NCBI GenBank assembly: GCA_023079485.1
Contig: CM041090.1
Span: forward strand, 12,783,403 to 12,847,402
DNA length: 64,000 nt
Direction: 5' to 3'
Source: Archilochus colubris
Taxonomy: Eukaryota > Chordata > Aves > Apodiformes > Trochilidae
A program made the position numbers and the translations under genes. The notes below the pieces were generated by a model that was not told the DNA's origin, ran no database searches, and was given only the letters and a program-made list of their open reading frames with translations. Positions 37,076 to 50,148 of this stretch are shown here, piece by piece. How positions within the stretch are numbered: position 1 is the first letter of the stretch; every line of letters begins with the position of its first letter.

Positions 37076-37411
37076 AGGAAGCGTAGCAAGACGAACCTCT
37101 TTTCGGGCACGGCACTTCAAGGTCCAACCAGGTGTCCCAGCAGAGACTCACAAATAGTTCTCTGAGCCTACAGCCCTCAGGGGTGACCAGCCTGGATCAG
37201 TGCTACTGCTTCAAGAGCAGCCAGTCTCTCTGCTGGCTTTCTCAGGACTGAGCTGAGCCTGTGTCTCAGGCCTCACCTTTTATTGGCTCCCAATCCTGCT
37301 CATGCACAGTGGGGGCCCTGCCCTAATCAGGCACAGGTGGGCTTAACACAAGCTCATGCCCACTGCCTGGCAATTAGTGGCACCTGGTTGCCTCATTTCA
37401 CTACAAGGAAG
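37076..37411 (-). mobile_element. Solo LTR with 6-bp target site duplication
   Basis: The LTR body is 37,082-37,405 (324 bases), flanked on the + strand by AGGAAG at 37,076-37,081 and again at 37,406-37,411. Read on the minus strand it begins TGTAGTG and ends TTGCTACG; the canonical ending CTACA, mirror to TGTAG, would need one change. A TATA-like AATAAAAGG lies 121-130 bases in (37,276-37,284), as expected at a U3/R boundary. No internal retroviral sequence is present, so recombination between two LTRs probably removed it. The family is avian ERV-like; I cannot assign a name. Its U3 end matches the arms of the element at 16.7 kb. Confidence 0.8.
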
Positions 37412-40400
37412 GGCCATAGGTCTTGTAGAAGCATCACCTATGTCTATTCCTTATAATTTCTCTTCTGTGACCACTGGCCCAGATACCAATATCATTTCCA
37501 GATTCTGTTGAAGGCAATGACTACCTAAGAAGGATGTTCTACAGAGAGTTTACAGAAATTATGTGGCAGGTACGTTTTGTAAAATAAGGCATTCTGGTAC
37601 TCTTCTATAGGAGATATTCTCTTTTTTATTACATGAGCCCTTCCTTATATAAGTTAATGAGCAGTGCAAATGAGCAGGTGATCTTACTCTAGGGTAACAA
37701 AAAAAGCAAAAGGATAAGAACAATCAGAAACCTCTAACAGGTCATCTGTAGTAATTTTACTGTACAGTGTGCAGAGGAACATTTATGTCCATAAGATAGG
37801 ATCATATTTGATTAGACCATATCTTGTTCTCTGACACTACGCAACAATGGATCCCTTTATTTCTGAACATTTTCAAGTGTTCAAAAGCACCATAAGACCT
37901 ACTTAAACTTTATTCAGGAATGCTAAAGTAGCTACATATTATATTCTTGGGAATGTGTCACTGAATACATATTGACAAAATAGGATATTATGTTTTAAAT
38001 GACTCAGAGGTTCTCAAAATCAAAATGAGTTTAAAATTAGTCATACATATTTTATGGTACCAAAGATGACATTTTCAAAGGATTTTGTTAAATCTTACAT
38101 TCTGTTATATTTATTCTTATATATCCTAACCCCTCATCTGTGATTTGAGACTGCAAAGTATACGTAGTAATGTGCCACTTTCACTTCAATGAACGTTTTT
38201 GTACTCCCATTTTTTTGACCAATTGCCCTTGGTAGTATTACTATTCCAGCAACAACTCCCTTTCAGAATAATCAGTACAGAAATAAAACAGAATATCTTT
38301 AGTCTCAATTTCCTTGACAGTTTTCTGCCTTTCTTTTTAACTCCTGAATACTTTAAATCACATCAGTAAACATTAAAAAATACTGAATTTTTAAAAGTTG
38401 TATTGTTTATGTACAGAGGAAGTCTGTTGAGAGATATGTTTTGCTTCCTTTTTGGATAATACAAACATCTGAAGGCTCCTTTTTGCCATGCAAGATTATG
38501 AAATACCTCTCAATGATAGAACATCTTTGCACTAAATTTTTACATGCTTGTTCCAAGGACCAAGAGAATTAGACCTGCTCAATGAAACGGCTACACAAAC
38601 CATTTAACACTGATGAAACAAAAGCAAATGTTTAATCCAGTGTCATCTGGGAAGAACTTTTAAATTTTTTCTCAGTAAATACTTAACAGAATTAATAAAG
38701 AAAAAAAAATATAACACATCACCTCCTAATGTGAATTAAAAACAGTTACAAAATTATTTTCTCTTTGGAGATTAGGTTGACTACATCTAGTAAAGTTTAA
38801 AAAACCCACACCTTAAAGATCCAATCACAGTCATCTAAGCAAATCTGAAAAATTTTAACATGATTCTAATCATTAGGGAAAATCAGAATTGATTTTCAGT
38901 CAATAAAGTTAAGCAGGGTGTGTGTGGGTGTGGGTGTGTGTGTGTGTGTGTAGAAAAATTAGTATAAGCACAATATGTAAAGCTTTTATGTAAGCTTAAA
39001 TACAGATAAAGCACTAAGGAACTGCAGAAAATAGCTAGGTGAGTCTAGGCCTATGCCACTGTAATGTGGCGATGGAGTTTACTGGCCTTTATATATATTT
39101 CAGAGCAATTACATAAAATCCCATTAGACACAAAAGGTTTATTACAGTAACAGTGATGAAGCAACAGCAAAAGGATTGAATATTGCTTAATGTTTGAAAG
39201 CTTGAATTCTAGAATTCTAATTTTGGTCCTTCAGGTATAAATAGAAATGTATATAATAACACATAACAGCATAAGATAAGCAACTTTTTCCTATTATTTC
39301 ATTACAAAATGTAGAGTATACAACTACCAAGGAGAAGAAAAATCCTTGTAAAATATGTCAGTCCAATAACTTAAAACATGAAAAAATATTCATTCTGGTA
39401 TTTGAAACTTCTAAAGTGATTTTCTTTTTTTTTTTTCTTAGAGAAACATTTCTTGTAAATATTCATAATTTTTATAGTTGATAATTTGAATCTTAGTTTT
39501 GTTTGGTTTTTTTTTACAGGAATGAATGGAGTCATACCATGCATAATACAATTAATGAGGCAGAGTCGAAATGTACTGTATCCAGGGCTTTCCTATTCTA
39601 TAAACTCAGTCCATAGGAAGAGCTTCCAGATATTGTGCAGAGCCAACTATAAAGACCCAGCCTTGGTGTGGGATCAGGGACCAGATAAAATTTTTTAAGT
39701 TCAGAATCTAAGCAATTGTAGGTTCACAGTGACCTTGGTGGATTTTACATTTGACTTTTACATGGAGGGTACTAAAGGCTGAGGGCAGAGGCAGGGATAT
39801 GCAGCCTTTTTGTTTCAGCATAGATAATAATAATCCTTGTTTCCTAATATCTGATTGCACTTCACCATCAGGTATTATTTAATACTATAGAAGACAATCA
39901 AAACAGCTTTACTGGGTAAGTAGTAACACTATGATAGTTTAGCTGGGTTTTACAAAAGCTGCTTTAAAACATGGGCTTTTCTTTCTGCTGTTTCTGTAGG
40001 TGATTTCTGTAGAACATCTACTGATTTTCTTTCAAAATGTTATTGAACCACCAGAGTTATTTGTTATGTTTTCATTTACTATGGTGTCATTTCATTTCAG
40101 CGTTGTCATGTGAATAATAGGCAATCAGGGCTGAAACTTTTCAAAATTGCAGCCCTCTAGATGTTACAATTAAATCAATTACAAACCCAGAATAAACAGT
40201 TTTTAATCACATCAAACATTTCTGCTACATTATACTATTCAATTCTGTTATGATGGAAATCTAAAGTCCATAGAGTACTTCAAGAAAAAATGCTCCCATT
40301 TGTATAAAACTCCCGCTTAGCCTGATTAATAAACTGAAGCTCAGAAAATGATGTGCATGAAAACAGTTGTTCTTGCCAATAATGACATTTTATTTTCAAT

Positions 40401-43400
40401 TTTAGTGCTAACACTGTGTCAATCTAAACAATACTTAAGCACATTATGTAAGTATAACAACAGTGACACGACATAAAACAAAATGTATCACATTCAGGAA
40501 GAATCAAAAGTAAACAGTGCAGAGACGAAGGGAATCCTTGCTGTGCAGCAGCTGCTGAGGAACCATTGCCATCAGGGAGAGGCACAGCAGAAGAGTGCTG
40601 CCCAATTATGCCATGCAGATGCACTGAAAAGTAAAACAAAAACTGAATACAATCCAGTGACATGGCTTTAGTGGTGACAGTATTTTATACATGGGCAGAC
40701 ACAGCCAGCAGAAAAGCTTTGTTGGAAAAAATAAACTTGAGAAAGCCCCATTCATTGTCTATAACATGACACTCTAACAGTTACACCTTATCAATAGAGG
40801 CAACCACGTCACTGAATCACTGAATTACACTGGTTGTTTTCAAAAACATAACTCCAGTGGTACAATATTTAAGATTACATCTTTTGAATTTTCTATAATA
40901 TCTGCCTAACTAGTTTTAAACATGTGTATCGATGCTTTGGTCATTTTTCTCATTTTTTTTCCTTTGTCCAGCATATATTTTTATAAAGGACACCACAATT
41001 TTATTTTTTTTTTACCAGAGTTTCTTGTTCTTACTTAGGTATATGCAGAAAACATCTTAGTCTGTGATCCGTAATAGTAACACAAATGACAGGCACTTAC
41101 ACTAGGCAGCAGTGAAATTGTCAAAATAATTCCTCATTTTATTTAAGGATCCTGGTGAACACTGAGATTTCCAGTTTGGGAAATATTCCAACACATATTG
41201 GCAAACCAAAACACTTCATGTATATATAATGGAAGTTGTCCTTACTTTTTCACTTCTTGTAAATGTGCATGTGTGAGCAGAAGTCAGACAAACTGAACAG
41301 GATGTCTTCTTGTCTCCTTTGAATCCAAAAGCTACAAAGAGTCGAGAGACATCAGTGACTTAGAGACAAAGAGAAATTCGTGTCAGAAGGGCATATGTAA
41401 CAGGTGAATTTACCTGCAAACTTTTCAGACCTAAGAGCTCACGTAGCAGAATTGTCCACTCACAAACACACAGAACAGGGATCCTACAGACATGAGGAGG
41501 AGCAGTTGGCTGTGGCTGCACATTCATGGGAGGAGGATGTTGTGTTGGCCAAACCTGACCTCACCTTTGTGAATCCAGGCTTGGGATTTCCTCTGTGCCT
41601 GCCATTTGGCCTCACCACTTGCAGTCCTTATGTGCAGATATTCTGTTCAGATTGTGCTAATACAAAATACAAAACTTTAGAGGTACACAAAGTGTCCAGT
41701 TGGAAAAAACTTGTCACAGTTCACATTCTTATTGACTGGTATGACTCAAGATATAGCCTAAATTTACTTAAAGTATGAAAAATATGAACTAGTGGGTAGT
41801 ACTATCATATGCCTCTTCACATATTCAGGCACTGAAAAGACAGGGATAGCAGGGAACATATTCAGCTCTTTTCTCAGATGCTGAGAAAAATTATGGAAAG
41901 GGTGTTTGCAAGACTACATATGCTTTTTAAGTTTCTAGGTATTATTAACACTGAGACACTCATGTGTTAAAACAGAGAAAAGAATATTAATTCTGAGCCT
42001 TCTTTAACTGCCCTGATTTCTTTACCAGGAAACTGTGAACAGAGGCTGAGACACCCAAGGAAGTATAGCCCATTATTACCCCATCAAGGCAGGAATACTA
42101 AAATTTATGTAACACTTAAGTGCTGCACTGGGAACAGCTGTATATATAACTCTTCCACTCATATTCATACATACATCTCATATGTATATGTCATTGGGTA
42201 CACTAACAACTGGTTCCCTCATTTGTAGGGCATAGTAATTTGTAGGGCAGTCCCAGCTGATACCTGCTCCAGACTGACTCCAGTGTCTCTATATATAAAC
42301 TGCTGCAGCTGACATTTGTGACTTGCCAACTCCAGCTACTGAACCTTCTGATAGGTATCTAGGATTCAGGCACCAGTAGTAACACTTGCTGAGTAATGGC
42401 ACCATCCTCTCGGATGGACTTCATGTGAATCAATATTTTAAAGTATAAGATATTTCAAGTCTGAGCTCAAATAAATTATTTCTATGTTGTTAGAAAGAGA
42501 CACCAACAGTCTGGGGCTTATGAACACACCCCTTGTTACAGCCTACATTTCTATTCAGATGTGTTTTGGGTGTTTATTTTTACACTTTATAATTTTTCCT
42601 ACTTGAGATCTGGGCAAACAATAGTTCTTACTAGATTTTTTTAGACCTACTTTATTGCATGGAGTTTTTTAACCTTGGTACTCTTTTAGAATCCTGAATT
42701 AGAAGTTATTTTTTTAAAACTTTCTGGGATTCTTTTCTCTGTCGTAATTTCCAGAAAGATGTAAAAAATCTTTTTTTTTCAGAATCCAAGGTGTTGATTG
42801 TCTTACACCTTAGGATGAAAAAGAAGCCAATTTTTTCATTAATTTTTAAAATTATTTCATTCCACATTATTACCAAAACAGGTTTCTAGAGGTAATGTCT
42901 TAAACAGACTTTTATACAATATATTGACAAGTATAAGAACTAGAATATTATAGAGGAGTATGTGGAGAATGAAACTGTAGATATGAGTTACAGACACTAC
43001 TTGATAATCTAAGGGAAGGCAACTGCACTGTAACTGCTGAAGCCTAAGAGCCATACTCAGCCCCTATTTCCTTAGTAAGGCAAAGGGATGAGACTACAAT
43101 ATTATAATAGTTTTATAAAAAAATAGATGAACTGATTCTACTATGTAAGAGGTATTTAAACTTGCCAATTATATTGTTCTCTAAAAAGCCCTCTCTTCCA
43201 AGGGAAAAAAAGGAAATTCCAGCATTGTCATTTTCTACATTGCTTTTGGCCAAAAATTCTTTTCTACCCAAAAATGGCCTGAAGCTTAATATATTTTTTC
43301 TTGCCAGGATGCCACTCTTCTCAGTGAAACATAGTTTCTAAAAGCTCTTTTGGCTACCTTAATCCCCTATTCTCTTATTCTTCCTGTTAAAAGCAAAAGC

Positions 43401-46400
43401 ATAAGAACAACTGTGCCCATGGTTTTAGAAGCTCTTTGGAATTTTCAGGCAATGAAATATGGCAGGTTCCTTTTTCCTCACTTTCTACATCCATCATCCA
43501 TCAACAACCTATAGAGTAATACAAAAGGAATAATGCAATAATTATTTTCAGTAACATGCTTGCAGCTAATGTTAAAAATCCCAATAGTTTATACATGTAT
43601 ACAAAAAGACACTAAGTCAGCTTTGGCATTTACAGAGAGGTGAGTTAGCTGGGAAAAACTATAACTTCTAAAGTATTTTTAGTTATATCAACAAGATTGA
43701 AGTGAAACACAACTGCTAAATAACTACTGGCATTTGAACAGAAAAAGGGCTTGTATGATAGAAATAAAACAAAAATACTCCTAAAATATAATTTACTCTT
43801 AGATACTGTAATTCTTGTACAAAATCCAATGAGAGCACATATTCCTGTGTATTCACAAAATACATGTAAGTGAAGTATTTACCCCCTGTGCTTGTATAAC
43901 AGAAAGTTGAGATGGTTAAAAATGGCATCCAAGAGATGAATGAATTTCTAGGGAAATAAATTAGGTCTGAAATTACTATTGGAACATATGCATTATACAA
44001 AAGATCATGAAATCCATTTCATCTGACATATTGTACAATGAGCTACAAGAACATTTGCAAGTGATAGAAGCATGTAAGATCTCATGTATTATTCTTACAA
44101 TAAAGATTACACTCTGGAAGGCAGCTGTTATACTTCCTATTTTGCTCTACCAACCTGAAGGTCATGAAGCAAGGGTAGGACTTAAACACCGTGGTCAAGA
44201 TTTTTGAGTTATAGAGCATATCACAGGAGTGAAGAGTCTGTTTCACACCCTGTGCACATTGACTTATCTGCAGCAACTTTGTCATACAAAGTATGATGAA
44301 GAAAACTGGTTAGAACACACATTTGCAACAACCAAGGAAGAAAAATATATAAGGCAGAAGCCTTCTTCTACAGGAATTTTATGACTAGTGATAAAATAGC
44401 CTAGATTTAAATGACTGTATAATTTCTTAGAGTTTCCAAAGGAAAGCAGCATATGGATGCTCTATGTTTAACATAATGAAAAACAAACGCTCAAACCCCA
44501 CAAAATTACATTTAAAAAGCTAAAAAAGTGCTCAGAATCAAATGCAATATGTCCAAGAAAATACAGACCTGTCATGATCGTGCTTTTCTATCCAGAATTA
44601 TTAAATCTACATGATGACACCAACCTTTTGAACATATTTTTAAGTATAAGGAAAAATATTATTTATAGTTTTTCCACATTTTTGCAGGAAGGATGAGTTT
44701 GAAAAGGCTAGTTTGCGTTTCAGTAAGAAAGAGGAAATGCAGATGAAAAGCAGAGGACAGTTTCATGGGGCATAACCTCACAATGTCTGTGATCTCTTTG
44801 TACAATGCACATTATTAGTTTGACTTCAGGAAGAAGTGACAGCTGCCCTGTTTGTTTCTTTTCAGTAGCAGTCGATCAGAAGCCTGTAACAGTAGAAAGA
44901 GACAATTTCTTCTAACATGGTGAAGGCTGGACTTAGGATTTTGAATACAGCTGAGCAGACAAAAGCCAAAGAGCCCGAGGAATTGGACATTCCTGGTGGT
45001 GACAGTGCAGCCATTCCAGCAGAGCAGCCTTGGCACTTCCAATTACACAGCAAAGCAGCCACTGCTTTTCCCAGCCTGGAATTTCAAATAGTAGTATCCA
45101 CTGCACTGTGCATTTGCTTAGCCCTTAGGAGTCAGCATTTCTGTTAAACCTGAGTGGTAAGACAGCTAAAAGTAACAAGGCTCAGAAAGCGTTTGGAAAC
45201 ATGAAGCTACCACCTCAGGAAAACAAACTTCTGGTTGAATCCATTTCTATTCAAAACAAATTTGATTCAGTGGGATTTCTGGGTATATTTAAAGTTAATA
45301 TGAAATAAGTACAGTAACTACAAAAGAGAGGTATGAGCTGAATACAAAGTGCAAAAGTACTTCGTAAAACTCATATTGGTACTTTGAGACTTGGGCTCCT
45401 GGTGTTTTTTTCTATATCTTAAAGCACACATGAGAGTAGCCACTCTACATGTAATGATGCACGGTCTTTTATGCAGAAAGGCCTCATGGTGCAGTTGGGG
45501 ATTTGTACTTGAGAGCTGCCTTTAGGGCCAGGTCCTGCATCAGAAACTATATTGATCCTTTACAAAGCTACAGAACTACTGACATGTATCTACAGTTTCT
45601 TCATGTTCACAAAGCAAAGCCTAGAAAATGTTTTTACAAGTATTCATTTACTCCAATGGAGCAGAAGATGCATTCAAAATATCTTTGTAGTCTCCTCTGA
45701 ACAAGGCATATGCAGTTGGAAAAAAAATCTTGTTTTCTTTCTATTGAATGTCTTTGTAGGGTAAAGACAGATGGACATTACTTTTTAGAAAAAAACCCAT
45801 CACAATCCTCCAACATTAGCACATTGTTGTAGTAAAATCACAAGAAGCATGGAAACCACACTGTCTGATTTTGGTAATATATTAATGTGCAATAATTTTT
45901 CCAGTCAGTAGACGTGATTACATTTATTATATGATATTAGGTAATACCAGAGTCTTGGGCACAATGATTATGAGGAGTTTATAAATGTCATTAAAAAATC
46001 TGTAATTTTATAAACATAAACCAATCGTAATAAATTATTATTTTTACTCTATGCCTATGCTATAAAATTGATAATATTCATTGCAGTGAGAGACTGCAAA
46101 AATTTCTTTGTTTAGCAGTGCTGAATAGAACCATGCATGTAAATGGCGAGCAGAGCTGCAAAACATTGGAAGAGAATGGGGGACATTTCAGTGATTAATT
46201 TTCACTGAAATATCCTCCTTGTAATAAAAGCTAAGTAAATCTCTATGCCTATGAAAAGATTGTCTGTAGTTTCAGTAAAGTGCCTGCTGGACACTTCGGT
46301 GGTAGGATCAGCTTTACCATTCTCAGAGTACAAAGAGCAACAATGAATTGAGAATAGAGGAGAAATTAAGTCATCCATTCTAGGGGTGAGAAGTCCATTC

Positions 46401-49400
46401 TCATTGCTGGTGTTACATACAATATAATATGTTTATGCATGTAATATGTTTAAAATATCTCTCCATGAGGCAGTGGACTTGCATACACATTTTGCACAGA
46501 ATTGGTTATGGAACAAGTTCAATATCTGGCAACATCTCTCAGATAGCATCAGCTCCAGATAGATTTGAATAAGGGAGCTGAGGTAAAACATTGCATATCA
46601 ATGGTACCAATGCTGGGAGACTCAACCACTCTTACATAATAAATCTTCCATCAGTAACATGCACAATTTATGGCAAACAAATGAGGGATTTCACATGCTG
46701 TTCAGATTTGTATATATTCCAAAAAGAACACGGCCCATAAATAAGATTGTTTGGAAAACATTTACTGCTGTCATACTGATAATGCATTTTAAATCCTGGG
46801 ATTATCAAAAAAGTGGATTTTTTTTCCTGCATATTGTTTGACAGCTGAAATTAAACAAATCCTATTGAAGTACAAAGCTAATAGAAGGTTTACTATGTGT
46901 GTCATTAGCACCATCCATATAAGGAAACAGAAAATATGAGGTGTGGAATTTTAAAATATGATAAAATGAGAGCACTGTTAGATGCATATGAAGGTGTGAC
47001 TTCAGGCCAGGCATTTTCTTATTAAAATCAAAGTGAATCTATCTTACATTAGTAAATAATCACTGTTGTGTGATTCAAGTTGACATCTTTCAAATTGTTT
47101 TATCATGCCAAAAACATATATATCGCATTTCAAATGTTTTAACTGTTACACCATCTTAAAAAATACATGGCTTAAAATTATTACCTGACCTTATGCTATA
47201 AAATTCTTTATGTTCAGGCATGGTGAACATTAAATGATCAGCTTAATGTATAAGTTAGTATATTGTTTGATAGTCCCTGCTTTAATATAACATTTTATTA
47301 TTTCTATGGATAATCTCAGAATTCATATTTTAGACTAAAAAACCTGAATTGTGTTAGATCAGAGATTTAGCTGTTGCTGCTCCAAAAGTACAAGATGCCA
47401 TAAATTCCATATTATTATATATAAATAAATAAAGCTCAGATGATTGTGTTTTGAAAACTTTACAGAATATAGTTGTGAAAGACGATTATTAGGGCAATTA
47501 GATGAACATACTGTAATTTTAATCAGAAATCAGAAACTTATAAAGCCACAATAGGTTTTGGGTTGTTCCACCAGACATGCAGCACATACATGCATTTTAA
47601 GACTGTTGGTTTTGAGAGGAAATTATATTTGCAGTGTTTGCTTTGAAAAAATAGCTAGTGATAGCTTTACAGTAGTGTTTAAATGTGATAAATTGTTAAG
47701 ATGTTGGCAAAGTTATGGACAAAGTCATGGACACACATACAAATTCAACATAAACACAATACTGTATTTTTTAAAGACTGAAGTATAAAGGTCATCAGGA
47801 GATGTGGACAAATTCAGACCATATTTTGAGGTGACCTGTTTTTAATATTCCCCTACAATAGGTATATTATTTCAATTTTTTCCAGAACTTATTGCATGTG
47901 CTTTAATATATGCCTTTCTTCAATACACATTACTGTTCCCCTGTGCTTCTTGTCAGTTTATATAATTTTCTCTTAGGTCGACTTTTTTTCATGTTTTTTG
48001 CTCATGATTATCTTCCATTTGTTGGTTTTTGTTAGAGAGCTGCCAGGCCAGAAATACTTCTCATCTACATAAAGGGAATTTTAAAATGCTTATTTCTTAG
48101 GGCTAAACTCCCTCACATCTCCAACTTCTCTTTCTGAGTTTCTGAGAAACAAATGCTCAAGGCAGAATATCTCTGCTTCTTCTGCTTATGCAACCTTTAT
48201 GAAAAAGGTGCAAATATTTTATAACTAGCTAGCTTGACAGATATATTCACACATGTAGCTCTCCAGCCCATTCTTGAACACACTTCAATGGCCTTCAATC
48301 AAGAACTTTAAATGGTTAAAATTGGCTTTTAACTTTTTTTTCTTTTTTTCTTAGAGCAGTTCAAGTCCGTAGTGTATTAACAGACAACAGAAATGGGTAC
48401 TTGCAGTATTGGTATAAGCTACATACGTGCTTTTAAGAGAAGAAATCTTTTCTTCGATTGGCTTTTCCATGTGGAAAACAACTAACTTCCTTCACAGAAA
48501 ATATAGATCCTTCAAAACACAGAAAGCTACAAAAGAAATAAACTTTTAGCAAAGTAAAACTATCTGGAAGCTTTGGGGAGAACTGAATGATGTGATTGGC
48601 AACCTGCATTCTGTTACTTTCTTTTATGTTTATGTACACTTCTATGCCTGCAGCACATAAATACTGTTTAAACTTCTGTTGTTATGGCAAGTGGAAGTCA
48701 CTGCAAAAAAATATAAGCATGACAGGCAGTATCTGAGTAAAAGTAGCCACACAAAATTTTCAAAACTATTTGTCAGAAAGAAAGTTGTTTCCATCTCTAC
48801 TGAGCGGTCATCTTTGTCAAAGAAGCTCTATCTCTCTTAATGAACACCATTGCTGTAAAGTAAATTATGCCACATGAAAATTCTGATGAAGATGCATTCC
48901 ACTAGAAAACAGACAACAGACAACAGCCTGCTGTTTTCTTCTGGACAAGGGAAAATACTGCTACTATTTTCCTGCAAAGAAAAATATAAAATAAATACAG
49001 AAGTGAATATTTATCTCTTATAAAAGGAAAGAAATTCTTTACAAATTTAAAAAGACAAAAAGAAGTCCCAGGTCATATATTACCATTTCTAATACTTCTT
49101 GTAAATTAGCACAGGTAGCTAAGAACAAATGCACATGGTCAAACCATAGGTCCATTTATCTAGCCTGTATCCTGCTTCTGGCAGTAACCTAAAAAAAATT
49201 ATAAAAGTAAAACAACAAAATGTAGAAGAAACAAGCACATTTCCCTGAAAGACTGTCTCAGCTGTCCACTATTTCTATCTCAGAGACTTCCTAAAGTAAA
49301 TATTACATGCCCAGTTTCATGCTAACCCCAGATAAACTGCAAAGATTAATACTAAGGAGTAGATTTGAAGTACACCTGGGGCAGAGGCTCCCTTGTTCTT

Positions 49401-49539
49401 ATTCTGGACGTCCCAACTGCTAGATTCACACATTGCTCCTACTTCTACTGGGACAAAGAGAGCAGTTACTCCAGTTCTTCCCTTTTCCCCTTATGCTGAC
49501 TTTTGGTCAATTTGTATAACACTTAACATCAGTCTATAG
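37412..49539. other. Gene-free AT-rich stretch
   Basis: Over 12 kb without a supportable gene or transposon. It contains a TG microsatellite (38,917-38,951), a T12 run near 39,423, and T runs near 48,341. A 124-codon frame at 41,404-41,778 (+) is the longest outside repeats; it starts at GTG and has no signal peptide or known motif. A 70-codon frame at 39,486-39,698 follows a T10ACAG acceptor-like signal. Neither is convincing as a gene. Confidence 0.5.
38917..38951. repeat. TG dinucleotide microsatellite
   Basis: About 35 bases of GT with two GGGTG interruptions; the right half is pure TG. A potentially polymorphic marker. Confidence 0.9.
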
Positions 49540-50120
49540 AATTTCTTTCTTCCATCCTAAGAGTCCCAGTCTATCAGGATGTCCTGTACAGGGAAGCCAT
49601 TCAGCACCCTTGATCACCCTCCTAACTCTTTCTTTTCTCTTTTTCAGTTTTGCCTTTTGCACAGCTATTAGGGATGACAAGCACCTACAGGATACAGAAG
49701 AAAAACAGATTTACACTGGTTTGTTATACATTTCCTTCTCAATAATTCCTAATACTAAGTTTGATCCCTGACCACAAAGATGATTGTCATCTTTAAGCTG
49801 TAAATATTATAAATTTGAGAACTTGTTCTTGAGTGGCAACGTTCAGGCAGGGACCATCAATCCTATTTGTGAAGTTAAGATTGTTTTTTCCCTAGGCACG
49901 TTGCTTTACATTTCCTGACAGTGGGTTTCATTTGACGTATATTACCCAGTCACTTTGTCTTAGGAATTTTCTTGCAGTTCAGTCAACACTAATATGAGCT
50001 ACTAATGACCCAGTGGCATAAAGAAAATTGCCACCAAATTATTCATCACCATTCCCAAATCATCTATATTGATCGGAGCAGGTTTCAGGTCCCAGTGGAA
50101 CTCCAGTATAACTTACCTTT
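49540..50120 (-). mobile_element. Ancient CR1/L3-like LINE fossil
   Basis: Read on the + strand, the order of weakly conserved blocks matches the antisense of old CR1/L3 LINEs. 'cacccttgatcaccct' lies near 49,602. A CACGTTGCTTTACATTTCCTG block followed by 'tttcattt' lies near 49,897-49,936, and 'accattcccaaatcatctat' lies near 50,048. These correspond to the ORF2 C-terminal half, running from just after the RT catalytic motif to the 'CVQFWAP' region. Divergence is too high for a continuous frame. The young CR1 copy 3 begins about 30 bases beyond its right end, in the same orientation. Confidence 0.6.
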
Positions 50121-50148
50121 CAAATTTTGGGGGGGGTATGATAATGTT

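Noticed and set aside
41404..41778. 124-codon + strand frame, the longest outside repeats
   Set aside because: It begins at GTG, has no splice or promoter signal, no signal peptide and no recognisable motif; a frame of this size is expected by chance in 64 kb.
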